A stretch of 64,000 nt of DNA, taken from assembly GCA_963575745.1 (NCBI GenBank), contig CAUYUJ010000647.1, positions 393,501 through 457,500 of the forward strand, given 5' to 3'. The stretch is from Prorocentrum cordatum (taxonomy: Eukaryota; Sar; Dinophyceae; Prorocentrales; Prorocentraceae). Positions 1-9,639 of this stretch are shown here, one piece after another. Numbering within the stretch: the first letter of the stretch is position 1; every line of letters begins with the position of its first letter. The position numbers and the translations under genes are program-made. The notes beneath the pieces are model-generated. The model was not told where the DNA came from. It made no database searches and saw only the letters and a program-made list of their open reading frames with translations.

Positions 1-1159
1 TGTTAGGAGGGGGTGTCAGGAGTATTGGGCCGGGCGAGTGTAAGGGGGGAGGGGTTCTACGAAAGAAGCCTGCACCATGCAGCTGGTTTCGGCCCCACCG
101 TGGTGCTCTCCGAGATGCGGCGGGGGGCGGGGGGGGCTCTCCGACCAGCTCCTTTTCCTTGTCCTCCTCCTCCTCCTCCTCCTCCTGCTTCTCTTACTCG
201 TCCTCGTCCTCCCTTTCGTCCTCGACAAGCACGCTGCTGTAATGTACGCGTTGCTCGGGCTATGCTTCTTAGTAAAAGGGACGAGGCCTCTCTGACGCGT
301 GCCCGCGAGCCCCGATCGCCAGCGCTCACGCGAATCGCAGTGCGATTTTGTCTGCAAAACGGCGCCCTAAGAAAGGGAAGGGCGTGGTTGGTGCCCCAGA
401 GCTGTCCATGCACAGGGGTCCTGGGCCGGGCACTTTGAGGGCCCCGCGGCCACCCAGACGAGGACGGGTCCCAGCGGCGGCGGGCCTCAGCAGGCCGGTC
501 CTCTACCGCATGCTCGCCTCCCTCGGGCTCACTCTGGCAGGCGTCCGGGGTTTTGGGGTCCCAGGTGGTCGAGGTTAGAGCTCTGCGAGGGCAGGAGCCA
601 GAGGGCGCGCTCCCACATACTTGGATGCAGGACGCCATTTCGGCAGGCTCGGGCCCCTTCGTCCTCGTCCTCCTCGTCGTCCTCCTACTCCTTCTGCCCC
701 TCCCTCCCCCCCCTCCTCCCCTTCCTCCTCCCCCGCCCCTGTGCGCGCTGCCGGGCCGCAGACTCGTGCTGCCTGGGGAGCTGGGGCTGCGCGCGCGGTG
801 CCGTCCCCCTTGGGGCCCGCGCGCGGCCAGAAACGGGGCGAGCCTCGCTGCCCACTGCTCGGCAGCGCGCAGGGGTTGGCCCCTCGCTGGAGGGGCCGCT
901 GGGCGCGCGGGTCCTGGGGGCGCGGGGTTGGGTGTGGGGGGGGGGGGCCCAGTGGTCCTCGGAAACGGCGGGGCCCTTTTGCTTCCCCGTTTTCGTTCTG
1001 TCCGGTTCCGGCGCCGCGGGGTTGGGAGTGGGGTTGGGTCAAGTTAGCCAGCCCGAACGAGCCAGAGGGCTCCGTCCACTCCCACCCGCCCCCCCACAAC
1101 ATAAGAAGCAAGTGCGTCGCGTCCGACGCCTGTCGCTCATCTTACACCGTGGGCGGCTA
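1..1159. other. GC-rich low-complexity sequence, no gene seen
   Basis: This stretch holds a short CCT-rich tract near 155-185, pyrimidine runs near 660-740 and G runs near 935-950. Several reading frames stay open only because of base composition, giving Pro-, Arg- or Leu-rich translations with no recognisable domain. I see no exon with convincing splice context. Confidence 0.6.
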
Positions 1160-2165
1160 GACGTTCAGCGCGCGACATGAGCTGCGTCCTATTCCTGCCG
1201 CGTGTTGAGTAACGTCGACGAGAAACATGACCGTGCGCGATGTACGCCGCGCCCCGCTCCGGCCTCTCATGTTGCATCGTCGGCGGCAACATGTCCAGCG
1301 CGCGAAGTGCGCCGCGTCTCATTCCAACCACGCGTGTTGCACCGCCAATCGTTTCGCTCCTGCCGCGCATGGAGGAGGGGGGGAGGAGGAGGAGGAGGAG
1401 GAGGAGGAGGAGGAGGAGGAGGAGGAGGAGGAGGAGGAGGAGGGGAGGGAGAGAGGGAGGGAGGGAGAAACTGAGGAGGAAGAGGATCATGCCTCTTGGG
1501 AATTTGCGGGGCGTCCTGGGAGTTTTCTGGTATACGCCTGAGGGCCTCTTGGATATATCTCTGGGTTGGAAAACTGTCATCACAAGCAGGTGCTAACCGT
1601 AGAATCCTTCAAACACCAAATGAAAATCAATATTTCTTTGTGTTGCCCCCGAGGACCTCGTGGGCGCCTTTTTTCGACCTCTTGGGGGTCTCCTGAGGCA
1701 CTTGCTTGAACCGCACTTGCTTGAGGCATTCTGGTTTGCCGCCCGCCCAGCCCCTCAACCCGACGGGCCGCAGCGTCGACGACAAAAAAGTCCATGCTGA
1801 CGAGCAGGCGTCCCCGCGCTATGCGCGCCGAGTCCCACTACCGCTGCGCGATTCGCAGCGCCGACGAGGAGAAAGTACATGTTGGCAAGGAAACCGTCGA
1901 CGTTGCTGCGTTTTCTGACAGGTAGGACGGGGGATCCCGCGTAGGGTTGGCCAGGCGTCCGCGCGCGATGTGCGCCGCGTCTAATTCCTGCTACACTTTT
2001 CGCAGCGCCGACGACAAGCACGTCCATGTTGACGACAGAAACGTTGACTTTGTATGTTTTTTTGTTGGATAGGTCGGACGCGACCACCCGATTAGGGCCT
2101 CCCAAGCGATGTTCATCAACTCGACGACATGTTGGCGACAAAAAAAATGAGTTTGCGTTGTTGTT
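1160..2165. repeat. Degenerate tandem repeat, GCGCGATGTGCGCCGCGTC type
   Basis: At least five diverged units share a core like GCGCGCGATGTGCGCCGCGTC followed by an ATTCC box and then GCCGACGACAA...CATGTTG. Cores lie near 1167, 1232, 1297, 1811 and 1950. A (GGA)n tract at about 1375-1452 and a short piece of the CTTGGGG-type composite repeat (about 1488-1700) interrupt the series. The open frames across the units are not conserved, so I read this as repeat DNA. Confidence 0.55.
1375..1452. repeat. (GGA)n array
   Basis: Nearly pure GGA trinucleotide array. Its frames give poly-Gly, poly-Glu or poly-Arg, with poly-Pro, poly-Ser or poly-Leu on the other strand. Confidence 0.95.
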
Positions 2166-2857
2166 TGACAGTTAGGATGGCGGGGTTGCTATCGGCCGGC
2201 TGGGGGGGATGTCGGGGTGTTTAATCATAAGAAGTAAAGATTGGGAGCGTACCTGGGCACGGAGCCTAGGCTTGCCCCTTCGATGGTGGGGTCGATGGGC
2301 GCAAACCTAGGCGCGGAGGCCGCTGCTGTCGCATCGCACGCAACGATGGGCAAACCGCGCGCCAAAAATCATTCTTGCCCAGGGCCGCTCCTGCGCGCGG
2401 CCGGACCAGGATTGGGTTTGGGGGGGCCGAGAGGGACGGAGGCGTGATGGTCCGGAGAGGGTGGCTGCACACCACCAGTATCCCTGGGTCCCAGGAGTGC
2501 GCACAGGCCTCCCGGCCGAGGCCAGGAGGGCATATACACATATCCGTTGTGCACCAGCCCAGGATGGCCCTGGCCAGTGTTGGCGCCTGCTGCGGATATT
2601 AGGCTCTGGATCATTCCTGCGCGGACCCAGCCCGTGCCTCGGTGACCTGACTCGCCGGCCTCGAGGCGCGCGCCCCCAGGTTCGGGAGGTGGGGCTGCAC
2701 GGGATCCACTTTCTATTATTCCGCGGACGCTTCTGGACCTCCGTCTTTACCTGGGAAGTCGAGGGTCTCTTGTCTGTCCGCGCTGTTTATGGAAGATCCG
2801 TTGTGTGGGCGCATTTTTCTCGAGCGGGCACTTTCAGAATAGCCCTCCCCGCACTCA
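2166..2857. other. No gene seen
   Basis: GC-rich sequence with open frames on both strands but no domain, repeat or splice context that I can support. Confidence 0.5.
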
Positions 2858-2859
2858 TT

Positions 2860-3566
2860 CCCTACCTAGGCTCTGCCTAGAAGGGTTCTTACTCTCTTAG
2901 CTTAAAGGGGCCGGGCAGTGCAAAGCGCCCCGGGCGGTTCCCCCAGTCCCCGCCCCGCGGTTCCCCCCAGTCCCCTGGGAGCTTTAGCTTTAGCTTTAGC
3001 TTTAGCTTTAGCTTTAGCTTTAGCTTTTAGCTTAGCTTTAGCTTAGCTTTAGCTTAGCTTTAGCTTAGCTTTAGCTTAGCTTTAGCTTAGCTTCTTAGCT
3101 TAGCTTTTTAGCTTAGCTTTAGCTTAGCTTTAGCGCTTAGCTAGCTTAGCTTTAGCTTAGCTTTAGCTTTAGCTTAGCTTTAGCTTAGCTTTAGCTTAGC
3201 TTTAGCTTAGCTTAGCTTTAGCTTAGCTTTAGCTTAGCTTTAGCTTAGCTTTAGCTTAGCTTTAGCTTAGCTTTAGCTTAGCTTTAACTTAGCTTTAGCT
3301 TAGCTTTAGCTTAGCTTTAGCTTAGCTTTAGCTTAGCTTTAGCTTAGCTTTAGCTTAGCTGTATCTTAGCTTTAGCTTAGCTGTTGCTCAGCTTTAGATT
3401 AGCTTTAGCTTAGCTTTAGCTTAGCTTTAGCTTAAATTTAGCTTAGTTGTGGCTTAGCTTTAGCTTAGCTTTAGCTTAGCTTTAGCTTAGCTTTAGCTTA
3501 GCTTTAGCTTAGCGTTACTGTTACTACTGATGCTGCTTTCCTGGGGGTTCCAACTCCTAGGTAGGG
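2860..3566 (+). mobile_element. Satellite-carrying TIR module, left copy
   Basis: The module is bounded by perfect 11-bp inverted repeats, CCCTACCTAGG at 2860-2870 and CCTAGGTAGGG at 3556-3566. From the left it has a unique flank of about 110 bp (containing two CCGCGGTTCCCCC-like boxes), a TTAGC-type satellite, and a short second flank that matches the far copy as far as about 3590. The second copy, at 10884-11552, lies in the opposite orientation with the same order of parts. It encodes no protein, so it resembles a non-autonomous DNA element. I see no clear target-site duplication. Confidence 0.65.
2981..3514. repeat. TTTAGCTTAGC satellite
   Basis: Tandem array of an 11-bp unit, TTTAGCTTAGC, starting as the 6-bp form AGCTTT and including several point variants. 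It lies inside the left module. Confidence 0.95.
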
Positions 3567-3670
3567 TCGCACTGGGTTTTTTTATGGATCTGCCGTCCCT
3601 TTCAGTCATGACACCTGGGACTGACAAGTCGACATGAGAAATCTGGGCCCACGCCTTTTCGTGGAACAGT

Positions 3671-5611
3671 ATGGCCTCAACCGCTGTTTTTGTCCCTCCT
3701 CCGAGTCGTGGTTTCTTGTTCTCCTCCGTCAACCAGGCGCTGCGGAACATACGAGCTGCTTTGCCAGCAGGAGAGGCGGCAGCAGAGATAACAGCGGTGA
3801 GCGGGCCGCTCCGCCGCAGAGGCATTTTTTCCCCTTGTCTGGAAGGGGTGGGAGGGGCTGCCGCGATGGGGCGTGCGGCTGCGGATGTGGAGCGCCATGA
3901 GCTATGGTTGTGGGAGTCGTGGGAGGAACACCTGCGACTCGGCTTCGAGTCGGCCGAGTTCTGGCAGGCCTGCAACTGCTGGAACTGGAGCTACTGGCTC
4001 CTCCTCGTGCTGGTGGTGGTTCCCGTGAACATGGCCGTGGAGCTGCTCCAGCTTCACGCCGAGCGCGCCTTCGATGCGTACACCACGGTCGCGCTCGGGG
4101 CCTCCGTCGCCGCCTGGCTCGGCTGCCTCGGGAGCCTGGGGCTTGCGCCGCAGCGGGGCCACACCGTCATGGTCTGGGTGGCGTCGTCACTCTTCGTGCT
4201 GCACTACGGGAATCTGTTCCTGGTCACCGAGCAGTGCCACGGGGCACGCCAGTCGCACATCGCGTGCGCGAAGGAGCTGGTGCTGACCCAGCCGCCGCTC
4301 CACCTCGTGGTCTTCGTCTTCTCGTCCTGCCGCCTCCGCCCGCTGCTGGCGGTGGTGGTCTGCGGGGCGTGCTGTGCGCTGTCGCTCTTGTGGTCGCTGA
4401 GCCTGACTGTACGGGACGTCGTGGAGTCGCGCGGGGAGGTTGACGCAGCGCAGGTGCACACGGCCATCGGCAGTGTGCTCTGTGGCGTGCTGCTGATTTT
4501 CGGCGCTCAGGCGGGCGCGTCGGTGTTCAAACGCCAAAAGTACATCTTCGAGTACCTCAGCGATCACGCCAGCCTCACGAGGGCACACGGCTCGTCGAGG
4601 CTCGCCTGCGACTTTGACAGCATAGGCGGTGGAGCGCGCAGGTTCTTCGCCTCGTACCTCGACCGCACCCTGGTAACCCGCTTTCCGGACGCCAGCGCCG
4701 ACGAGGAAAAGCGCTTCGCGAGGTGGCGGCTCGCGAGCGCCCGCGCCTGGCTCCGCCGCAGGGGCCACTACCTCGTCGCGGGGGTCGGCGGGCTGGCGCT
4801 GCCGTACCTGTGGCTCTCATGGGACCAGTACGCCCGGGCGGAGCTCGCGCTCTCGTGCGCGACCCTGCAGACGGCGGCCATGCTGCTCATGCTGTCGGCG
4901 GCCGTGGCGCTGGGCTGCCGCGGCGGGAGCGAGGGCTGGCCCGTCTGGGTGTTCATGGGCGCGCAGCTGGCCTTCTCCGCCAGCTTCCTCTGGTGCGGCG
5001 GCCTGGGCAAGGTGGACAGCGCCCCGAGGGTGCCGAGGGCGGTGCTGCCGAGCGACCCCTTCGTCTTCCTCGTCTTCTCGGCGCACTCGATGTGGAGCCT
5101 CGGCGTTCGTCCCATCCTGCTCTTCGACCTGCTCGTCCTCGGCATCTTCTTCGCCATCCTGGCCAGCCGGGCGGCCCACCACGTTGACGAGCTCGGCGTC
5201 AACGTCTTCACGATGAGCAGCCGCATGCTGCTCGTGGTCGTCGAGTGCCTGTCCTTGACCCTGACGCTGGAGAAGTACGACCGGGTCCTCTGGAGGCTCC
5301 ACAGCTCGGCGTCGGAGGCGCCCGTCGGCAGCTTCGCGAGCTTTGCGAGCTTCGCGGGCGCCCCCTCGGCCGACCGGGCCTCTTCGCTGCAGGCTCCCAG
5401 GGACGTCCGGCTGAGCGTCGTGGGCTTCTCGGCCGCGTACTCCGACGACGTCTTCTACTTCATCGAAGTGGACGCCTCGGGGTACCCACCTCACGTGGCG
5501 CTGCGCAGCGTCCCGGCGCTCCGGGCGGCATTCCTGCGGCTGCTCGAGAGCGGCGAGGCAGAGGCCGTTCCGTTCTTGGAGCCAGAGGAACAACAAACGG
5601 CTCTGGCGTAA
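3671..5611 (+). CDS. Polytopic membrane protein, family not recognised
   Basis: This 646-codon frame has strongly GC-biased third positions and reads as a true protein. Hydrophobic spans lie near residues 107-127, 138-158, 164-186, 209-246 (probably two), 263-285, 367-385, 398-417, 424-443, 480-499 and 518-534, so about 10-12 membrane segments. They are split by a charged central region (286-365) and followed by a soluble C-terminal tail with a short SFASFASFAG repeat. Met66 (base 3866) is an equally good start, because residues 1-65 are low in conserved character and a GTGAGC donor-like site lies at 3797. The stop lies at the edge of a foldback repeat, so the true C-terminus may differ or continue through a spliced exon (compare 6126-6181). 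It is likely a transporter or membrane receptor; no family motif identified. Confidence 0.7.
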   Translation: MASTAVFVPPPSRGFLFSSVNQALRNIRAALPAGEAAAEITAVSGPLRRRGIFSPCLEGVGGAAAMGRAAADVERHELWLWESWEEHLRLGFESAEFWQACNCWNWSYWLLLVLVVVPVNMAVELLQLHAERAFDAYTTVALGASVAAWLGCLGSLGLAPQRGHTVMVWVASSLFVLHYGNLFLVTEQCHGARQSHIACAKELVLTQPPLHLVVFVFSSCRLRPLLAVVVCGACCALSLLWSLSLTVRDVVESRGEVDAAQVHTAIGSVLCGVLLIFGAQAGASVFKRQKYIFEYLSDHASLTRAHGSSRLACDFDSIGGGARRFFASYLDRTLVTRFPDASADEEKRFARWRLASARAWLRRRGHYLVAGVGGLALPYLWLSWDQYARAELALSCATLQTAAMLLMLSAAVALGCRGGSEGWPVWVFMGAQLAFSASFLWCGGLGKVDSAPRVPRAVLPSDPFVFLVFSAHSMWSLGVRPILLFDLLVLGIFFAILASRAAHHVDELGVNVFTMSSRMLLVVVECLSLTLTLEKYDRVLWRLHSSASEAPVGSFASFASFAGAPSADRASSLQAPRDVRLSVVGFSAAYSDDVFYFIEVDASGYPPHVALRSVPALRAAFLRLLESGEAEAVPFLEPEEQQTALA

Positions 5612-5775
5612 ACCTTCGGAGATCCACGCGGATTCCTGTCGTCGGCGCTGGACCCCCTGCCTCCCTCCCCTGGCGCGAGGAGGGCGCCAGGGTCGGTTCC
5701 GGAGGGGCCGTCAGGGGGGATCCAGCGCCGATCCAAGGAACCCGCGCGGAACTGCGAAGGCTTCTCTTAGATCCG
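5606..5775. mobile_element. Foldback MITE-like repeat, copy 1
   Basis: The left arm (CTTCGGAGATCCACGCGGATTC then GGCGCTGGA, split here) pairs with the right arm reading TCCAGCGCCGATCC...CGCGCGGAACTGCGAAGG. Related copies lie at 6868-6985, 11743-11876 and 12276-12412, with partial copies near 14817 and 15885. Its first bases contain the TAA stop of the upstream membrane-protein ORF. Confidence 0.65.
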
Positions 5776-6125
5776 ACGTCTCGGAACAAGTTCAGCATCG
5801 AACAAAATCATGACCAGAGCCCTGGACCCCATGTTATTGCGGAGTCTCCCGAGCGGAATTTGGGCGGAAGCGCCCGATGTGAAAAAGTTCAACGCCTGGA
5901 TCTCACGGTCATGCTCATGCTTGGGCGTCGTGTCATGGGGGAGGGGCGATGCATGGGGGGGCAGCGAGGGCTGCAGACAAGGGTCCCTGCAGGGTCCCTA
6001 AACGGGGCCCTTCAGGGTCCAGAAGGGGGCCTTCGGGGCCCCAGCAGTGCACCTTTCTCCCCCCCCCCCCGTGACTCGCCACACATCGCAGCGAGGCCCA
6101 ACATGCCGCCTCTTGCTCCTCCCAG
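5776..6125. other. Non-coding, G/C runs
   Basis: Likely intron or intergenic DNA with GGGTCCCT-type short repeats around 5975-6045 and a C run near 6060. A related segment occurs near 9320-9390. Confidence 0.4.
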
Positions 6126-6181
6126 GAACGCTCGTTCGACGCGCTCGTGGACGCCACGGAGCCGCAGCTGCGCCGCGCCTC
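6126..6181 (+). CDS. Putative mini-exon
   Basis: An island with coding-like codon use is bounded by an acceptor (CCTCCCAG) and a GC donor (GCTAAG, as dinoflagellates commonly use). The frame reads ERSFDALVDATEPQLRRA plus two bases. It may belong to the same transcript as the membrane protein upstream or the terminal exon at 8963. The phase does not join directly to 8963, so another exon would be needed between them. No family recognised. Confidence 0.4.
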
Positions 6182-6205
6182 GCTAAGGCCTGGCGGCGTG
6201 CACCA

Positions 6206-6240
6206 GTGTGTGTATGTGTGTGTGTGTGTGTGTGTGTGCG
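6206..6240. repeat. (TG)n microsatellite
   Basis: Alternating TG run directly after the 6126-6181 exon-like island. Confidence 0.9.
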
Positions 6241-6275
6241 TGGCGCGAGGGGGGTCGCCTGGAGAAGGTGGGAGG

Positions 6276-6775
6276 CTTCTTTCAGACGAGAAACGCGCAG
6301 GGGATATGTCGACCCCAGGCTTTGGGAGCATTGCTGGACCAAGAATTTGGGGCCCGACGCTGGGATATACGGAGGGGGGGCGTCCATCCTCGATAGGGGT
6401 TTGTCCGAATAGCCCCCTTGGGGTGTATCCCAGGATTTTCAATTTTTCTGAGCGGCTGAGCTTTTCGGTCGGAGCTCGGGGATTTGGGGGAAAAGTCGCC
6501 TGCGAGGTTTCTTTCAGAGAAAAATCACAGGCGACTTTTCTCCACCAATCCCCGAGCTCCGCTTGAAAAGCTCAGCCGCTCAGACAACGGGGGTCACCCT
6601 GGGATATACCCCAAGGGAGCTATTCGGACGTACCCCTATCGAGGATGGACGCCCCCCAATCTTATATCACAGGGTTGGGCCCCATATCTTTTGGTCCATT
6701 CGAAAACCCCGCGAAGCCTGGGATAGGATTCGACATTTTTGCTGTTAGGCTTGTTTCAGAGGAGAGACATGGACC
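6276..6775. mobile_element. Long foldback element, two full arms
   Basis: About 240-bp arms in inverted orientation meet at about 6515. The innermost pair is GAAAAGTCGCCTG (6490-6502) with CAGGCGACTTTTC (6528-6540). Both arms carry the box CCATCCTCGATAGGGG and the box GGACCAAaaa...TTTGGGGCCC. A single arm of the same family occurs at about 21790-22015. Its translations repeat a similar peptide (GRPSSIGV.PNSPLG) on the + strand here and on the - strand at 21.9 kb. Confidence 0.75.
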
Positions 6776-6867
6776 ACCGCCACCGAGAACCCATTGGTGG
6801 AGGTCCGACTCCTGACCGGTGGCACGCCCGAGAGTCGCGACGACGAAAAAACAGCATGAAGCATGAA

Positions 6868-6985
6868 CATAACTTATCGGAGGTGCCCACGGATTTGGAC
6901 CCCCCTGGCGGCGCCTCCAGCACCGTGCGCTCCGCGCGCACGGGAGAGGGGTCCACCGCCGACCAAAGAAATTCTTGACGCCCCA
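6868..6985. mobile_element. Foldback MITE-like repeat, diverged copy 2
   Basis: It begins ACATAACTTATCGGAGGTGC and ends with GGGGTCCACCGCCGACCAAAGAAATTC, shown here only in part: the first arm matches the consensus ATAAACTTTCGGAG and the second matches TCCAGCGCCGATCC. It is more diverged than the copies at 5606, 11743 and 12276. Confidence 0.45.
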
Positions 6986-6987
6986 AG

Positions 6988-7140
6988 GGAGGAGGAGGAG
7001 GAGGAGGAGGAGGAGGAGGAGGAGGAGGAGGAGGAGGAGGAGGAGGAGGAGGAGGAGGAGGAGGAGGAGGAGGAGGAGGAGGAGGAGGGGGGAGGGGGAG
7101 GAGGGAGGAGGGAGGAGGGAGGAGGGAGGAGGGAGGAGAA
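6988..7140. repeat. (GGA)n array
   Basis: About 100 bp of pure GGA, then a GGAGGGA variant at the right end. Leu-, Ser- and Glu-rich open frames over it are composition artefacts. Confidence 0.95.
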
Positions 7141-7745
7141 GTCGCTTCGGATGTCTCTTGGAAGCCTTTGGGAGGCCTCCTGAAGCGTCTTGGGGGCTTC
7201 GTGGCGGTCCCGGGAGCCTCTTGGAGCGTCTTGGGTGCCTCGGGAAGCCTCTCGGGTCCTCTTGGGGATCTCTCGGGAGCCTCTGGGAGACCTCTTGGGC
7301 GTCTCTTGCGACCTGCCTTCTTGAAGGGCTCTTGGGAGATTTGGGAGCGCTCTTGGGGTCATCTTGGAGGAGATCGATCAACAACGGTGGCCCCCCCCCC
7401 TCCCCCTAGGGAACCCAACACATCGCCTCTTGGACCGCTCTTGGAGCGCTCGTGGGGCGGCCGTCCTGGGGCGCTCTTTGGCCTCTCTTGAAGCCTCGGG
7501 AGACCATCGAAAGCAAAAAGGCGTGAGCGAAGTTCATTGATTTTCCTTAGGTTCTTGAAGGATTTTGGCCTCTTGGCGGCCTCATGGGGAGGCTCCGTGG
7601 CCACTTGGAGCCGTCTTGGAGCGGTTTTGCGGCCTCTTGGAGCATCTTGGGAGCCATCTTGAGCCAGCTTGGGCTATCTTGGGCCGTCTTGGAAGTCATC
7701 TTGGTCTCTCTGAGGCCCTCTTGGAGTCGCCTTGGGCCATCTTCG
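7141..7745 (-). repeat. CTTGGGG-type composite repeat (antisense copy)
   Basis: Irregular tandem array of 10-14-bp units around the core GGCCTCTTGGG. The same family is at 22740-23340, 23640-23830, 28950-29660 and 29700-30000 in the complementary orientation, and at 45820-46230 in this orientation. It is interrupted near 7505-7555 by an A/T-richer core related to cores in the other copies. Translations such as LGASWG-type repeats are artefacts. Confidence 0.65.
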
Positions 7746-8962
7746 ATGCTCTGACCGCTCGCTGCGCGCCCTGTCCAGGTCCAGGGGAGGGGGTAGGGGT
7801 AGGAGGAGGGGTAAACCCTGCCCCGAAGAGGAAGAAGGGGGTTGGAAGAGGAACCTCTCTGGACCACCTACGCCCAGATGGCTGCTGGGATTCCCGCGGT
7901 ATACTGATTTTTGTTTTCCTGCAGAAGGCAGGGTGCCTGTCAGAAGCCTTCGCGGCTTCTAAGACGCCCTGTTAGACGCCCCTGTGCCCTTGCAAGAGGG
8001 CCCCCGTCTTCAGAGGACCCCCCCCCTGGCCTTCTCAGAAGGCCGCTCCCCTCGCGCCCCCCCCAGAGATCCAATGGTTCGATTTCTTTGACTTCGCGGT
8101 ACCCCAAATTCCCAACCCTCTCTCTATTCAGGGCCGGCTTTTCACCACGGGCTGTTTTTGGACGGCCCCCCTGGGGGCCCAGCGAGGGTCCCCGGAGGCC
8201 GGACACGGTGAAAAACCACCGCCTCGGCCTGTTCGGTGCGTCGGCCCCCGCCTTCCGAGAGTCTCCCCTCCCTCTTCGGAGGCGGCCCGCGCGCGCCAAG
8301 CCCTGCAGCATCGTGAGAACCACGCCTGGAGCTCCAGGCCCCGTCCTTGCCGCGGCGTCTCCCGGGCCCGATGGAGCCGCGAGGGCCCGGGGGCCCGGGA
8401 AGCCCGGACGGGAACGCCCGGCGTGGAGAGAACGCGACGCCCTTGTCGGGCGCCTCGCTGCGGCGGGGCGACGAGTGGGCACGGATCGAGGGCTGCGGGG
8501 GGCGGGGATAGGCCCTTCTCCTCCTCTTCTTCCTCGTCCTCCTCCCTATCCTCCTCCTCCCTACCCTCCCTATCCGCCTCCTCCTCCTCCTCCTCCTCCT
8601 CCTCCTCCTCCTCCTCGTTCCCCCATGGTGCCCCGATGGTGAAGAAGTGCGCGCCTTTCTTTCTCCCACCCCTGGGGCCAGAGGCGCCTATTGGCTCGCC
8701 CATGGCGATTTGGCCCTTGTGATGTTCCTACCTGCTCGGCGGTGTTCTGTGCAGTCCTTCCTGGTAAGGTGTCTTCGGTCCGTCGCTTCCTGCACTTTGC
8801 TGGTGGAGCCTGTGGAGCCTGGGAGGTCGGCTATTACTTTGCACGGCTGCAGGATGTCGGTGGCATGCAGAGAAAGAGCCCTTCCTCCCCCCCCCCGTTC
8901 ACTGCCCCGACCACGAAGCAGCGCCCGAGCCTGGATTTCAGGGTCTGTGCGCGCCGCCCCAG
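7746..8962. other. Non-coding or intronic DNA with a TCC array
   Basis: This interval contains a purine-rich patch near 7785-7855, a GC-rich island 8150-8510, and a (TCC)n array at about 8515-8620. Arg/Pro-rich frames across it are not supported by any motif or splice context. It is probably intron of the transcript that ends at 9091. Confidence 0.4.
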
Positions 8963-9091
8963 AGGCTGGAGCGCATCCTCCGCCGCGCCCTGCCCACCGC
9001 GGACACGGCGTGCCGCGTCCTCGGCCTCCGCCCAGACGACGCGCAGCGCTGCCCCGCGCTGGCGCCCCGGCTGCCCGTGCCCAGGACCTGA
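8963..9091 (+). CDS. Putative terminal exon, 42 codons
   Basis: After an acceptor (GCCGCCCCAG) the frame reads RLERILRRALPTADTACRVL and continues to a TGA at 9089-9091. Codon use is strongly GC3-biased, the amphipathic Arg/Leu-rich sequence looks protein-like, and the alternative frames are Pro/Arg junk. I infer the C-terminal exon of a + strand gene, possibly the same one as 6126-6181. Function unknown. Confidence 0.4.
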   Translation, partial: RLERILRRALPTADTACRVLGLRPDDAQRCPALAPRLPVPRT

Positions 9092-9142
9092 GCGCCCCGG
9101 CATCAAGCGCCTTTCGGGCGCTTCGTAACTCACCACGCACGA

Positions 9143-9292
9143 GACCACCCCAACCCAACCCGAAGGCCCCAATCTGCTCTCCATTCCCAGTGTGGAGGGG
9201 GGCCAGGGAATACGGGAAAAGCATATACGAAGCCCGTGCCGCCCCTCAACCCGAAATTCGGGTCTTGGGTTGGGCTGGGGTGGCTTGGTAGG
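9143..9292. repeat. Short foldback
   Basis: CCACCCCAACCCAACCCG at the left pairs with a GGGTTGGGCTGGGGTGG arm at about 9271-9288. A G run of more than 10 bases follows at about 9305-9318. Confidence 0.45.
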
Positions 9293-9534
9293 TAGTCTGT
9301 ACAGGGGGGGGGGGGGGGCGATCACGGGGGGGTGGGGAGCGAGGGTTGCAGGGATGGGTCCCTCAAGGGCGCCCCCTGGCGCCCCGAAGATGCGCGAAAC
9401 AGGAACCATTTTGCCTACAGGAGTGAGGCCATGCCCGAGTCCAGAGACAATCGGCACAGATGGCGCAGGTCTCCGACGACGTGTTTTTTTTTTTTTTCGA
9501 TCCTGGAGTTTCTCTTGGATTTCGGCTTCTGGGA

Positions 9535-9630
9535 TCCGTGGAACATTGCGACGAAACGTCGATTTCGGGCCTCGATGTTTCGACTGACCGTGAAACATTC
9601 GGACGAAACGTCGATAGTGGGGTGTTTGTC
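9535..9630. repeat. Two direct copies of an ACATT..GACGAAACGTCGAT unit
   Basis: The unit GAACATTGCGACGAAACGTCGAT, given here in split form as GAACATTGCG + ACGAAACGTCGAT, recurs about 53 bp downstream with few changes. Each unit contains the small palindrome CGACGAAACGTCG. Confidence 0.5.
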
Positions 9631-9639
9631 ATAGAGTTT

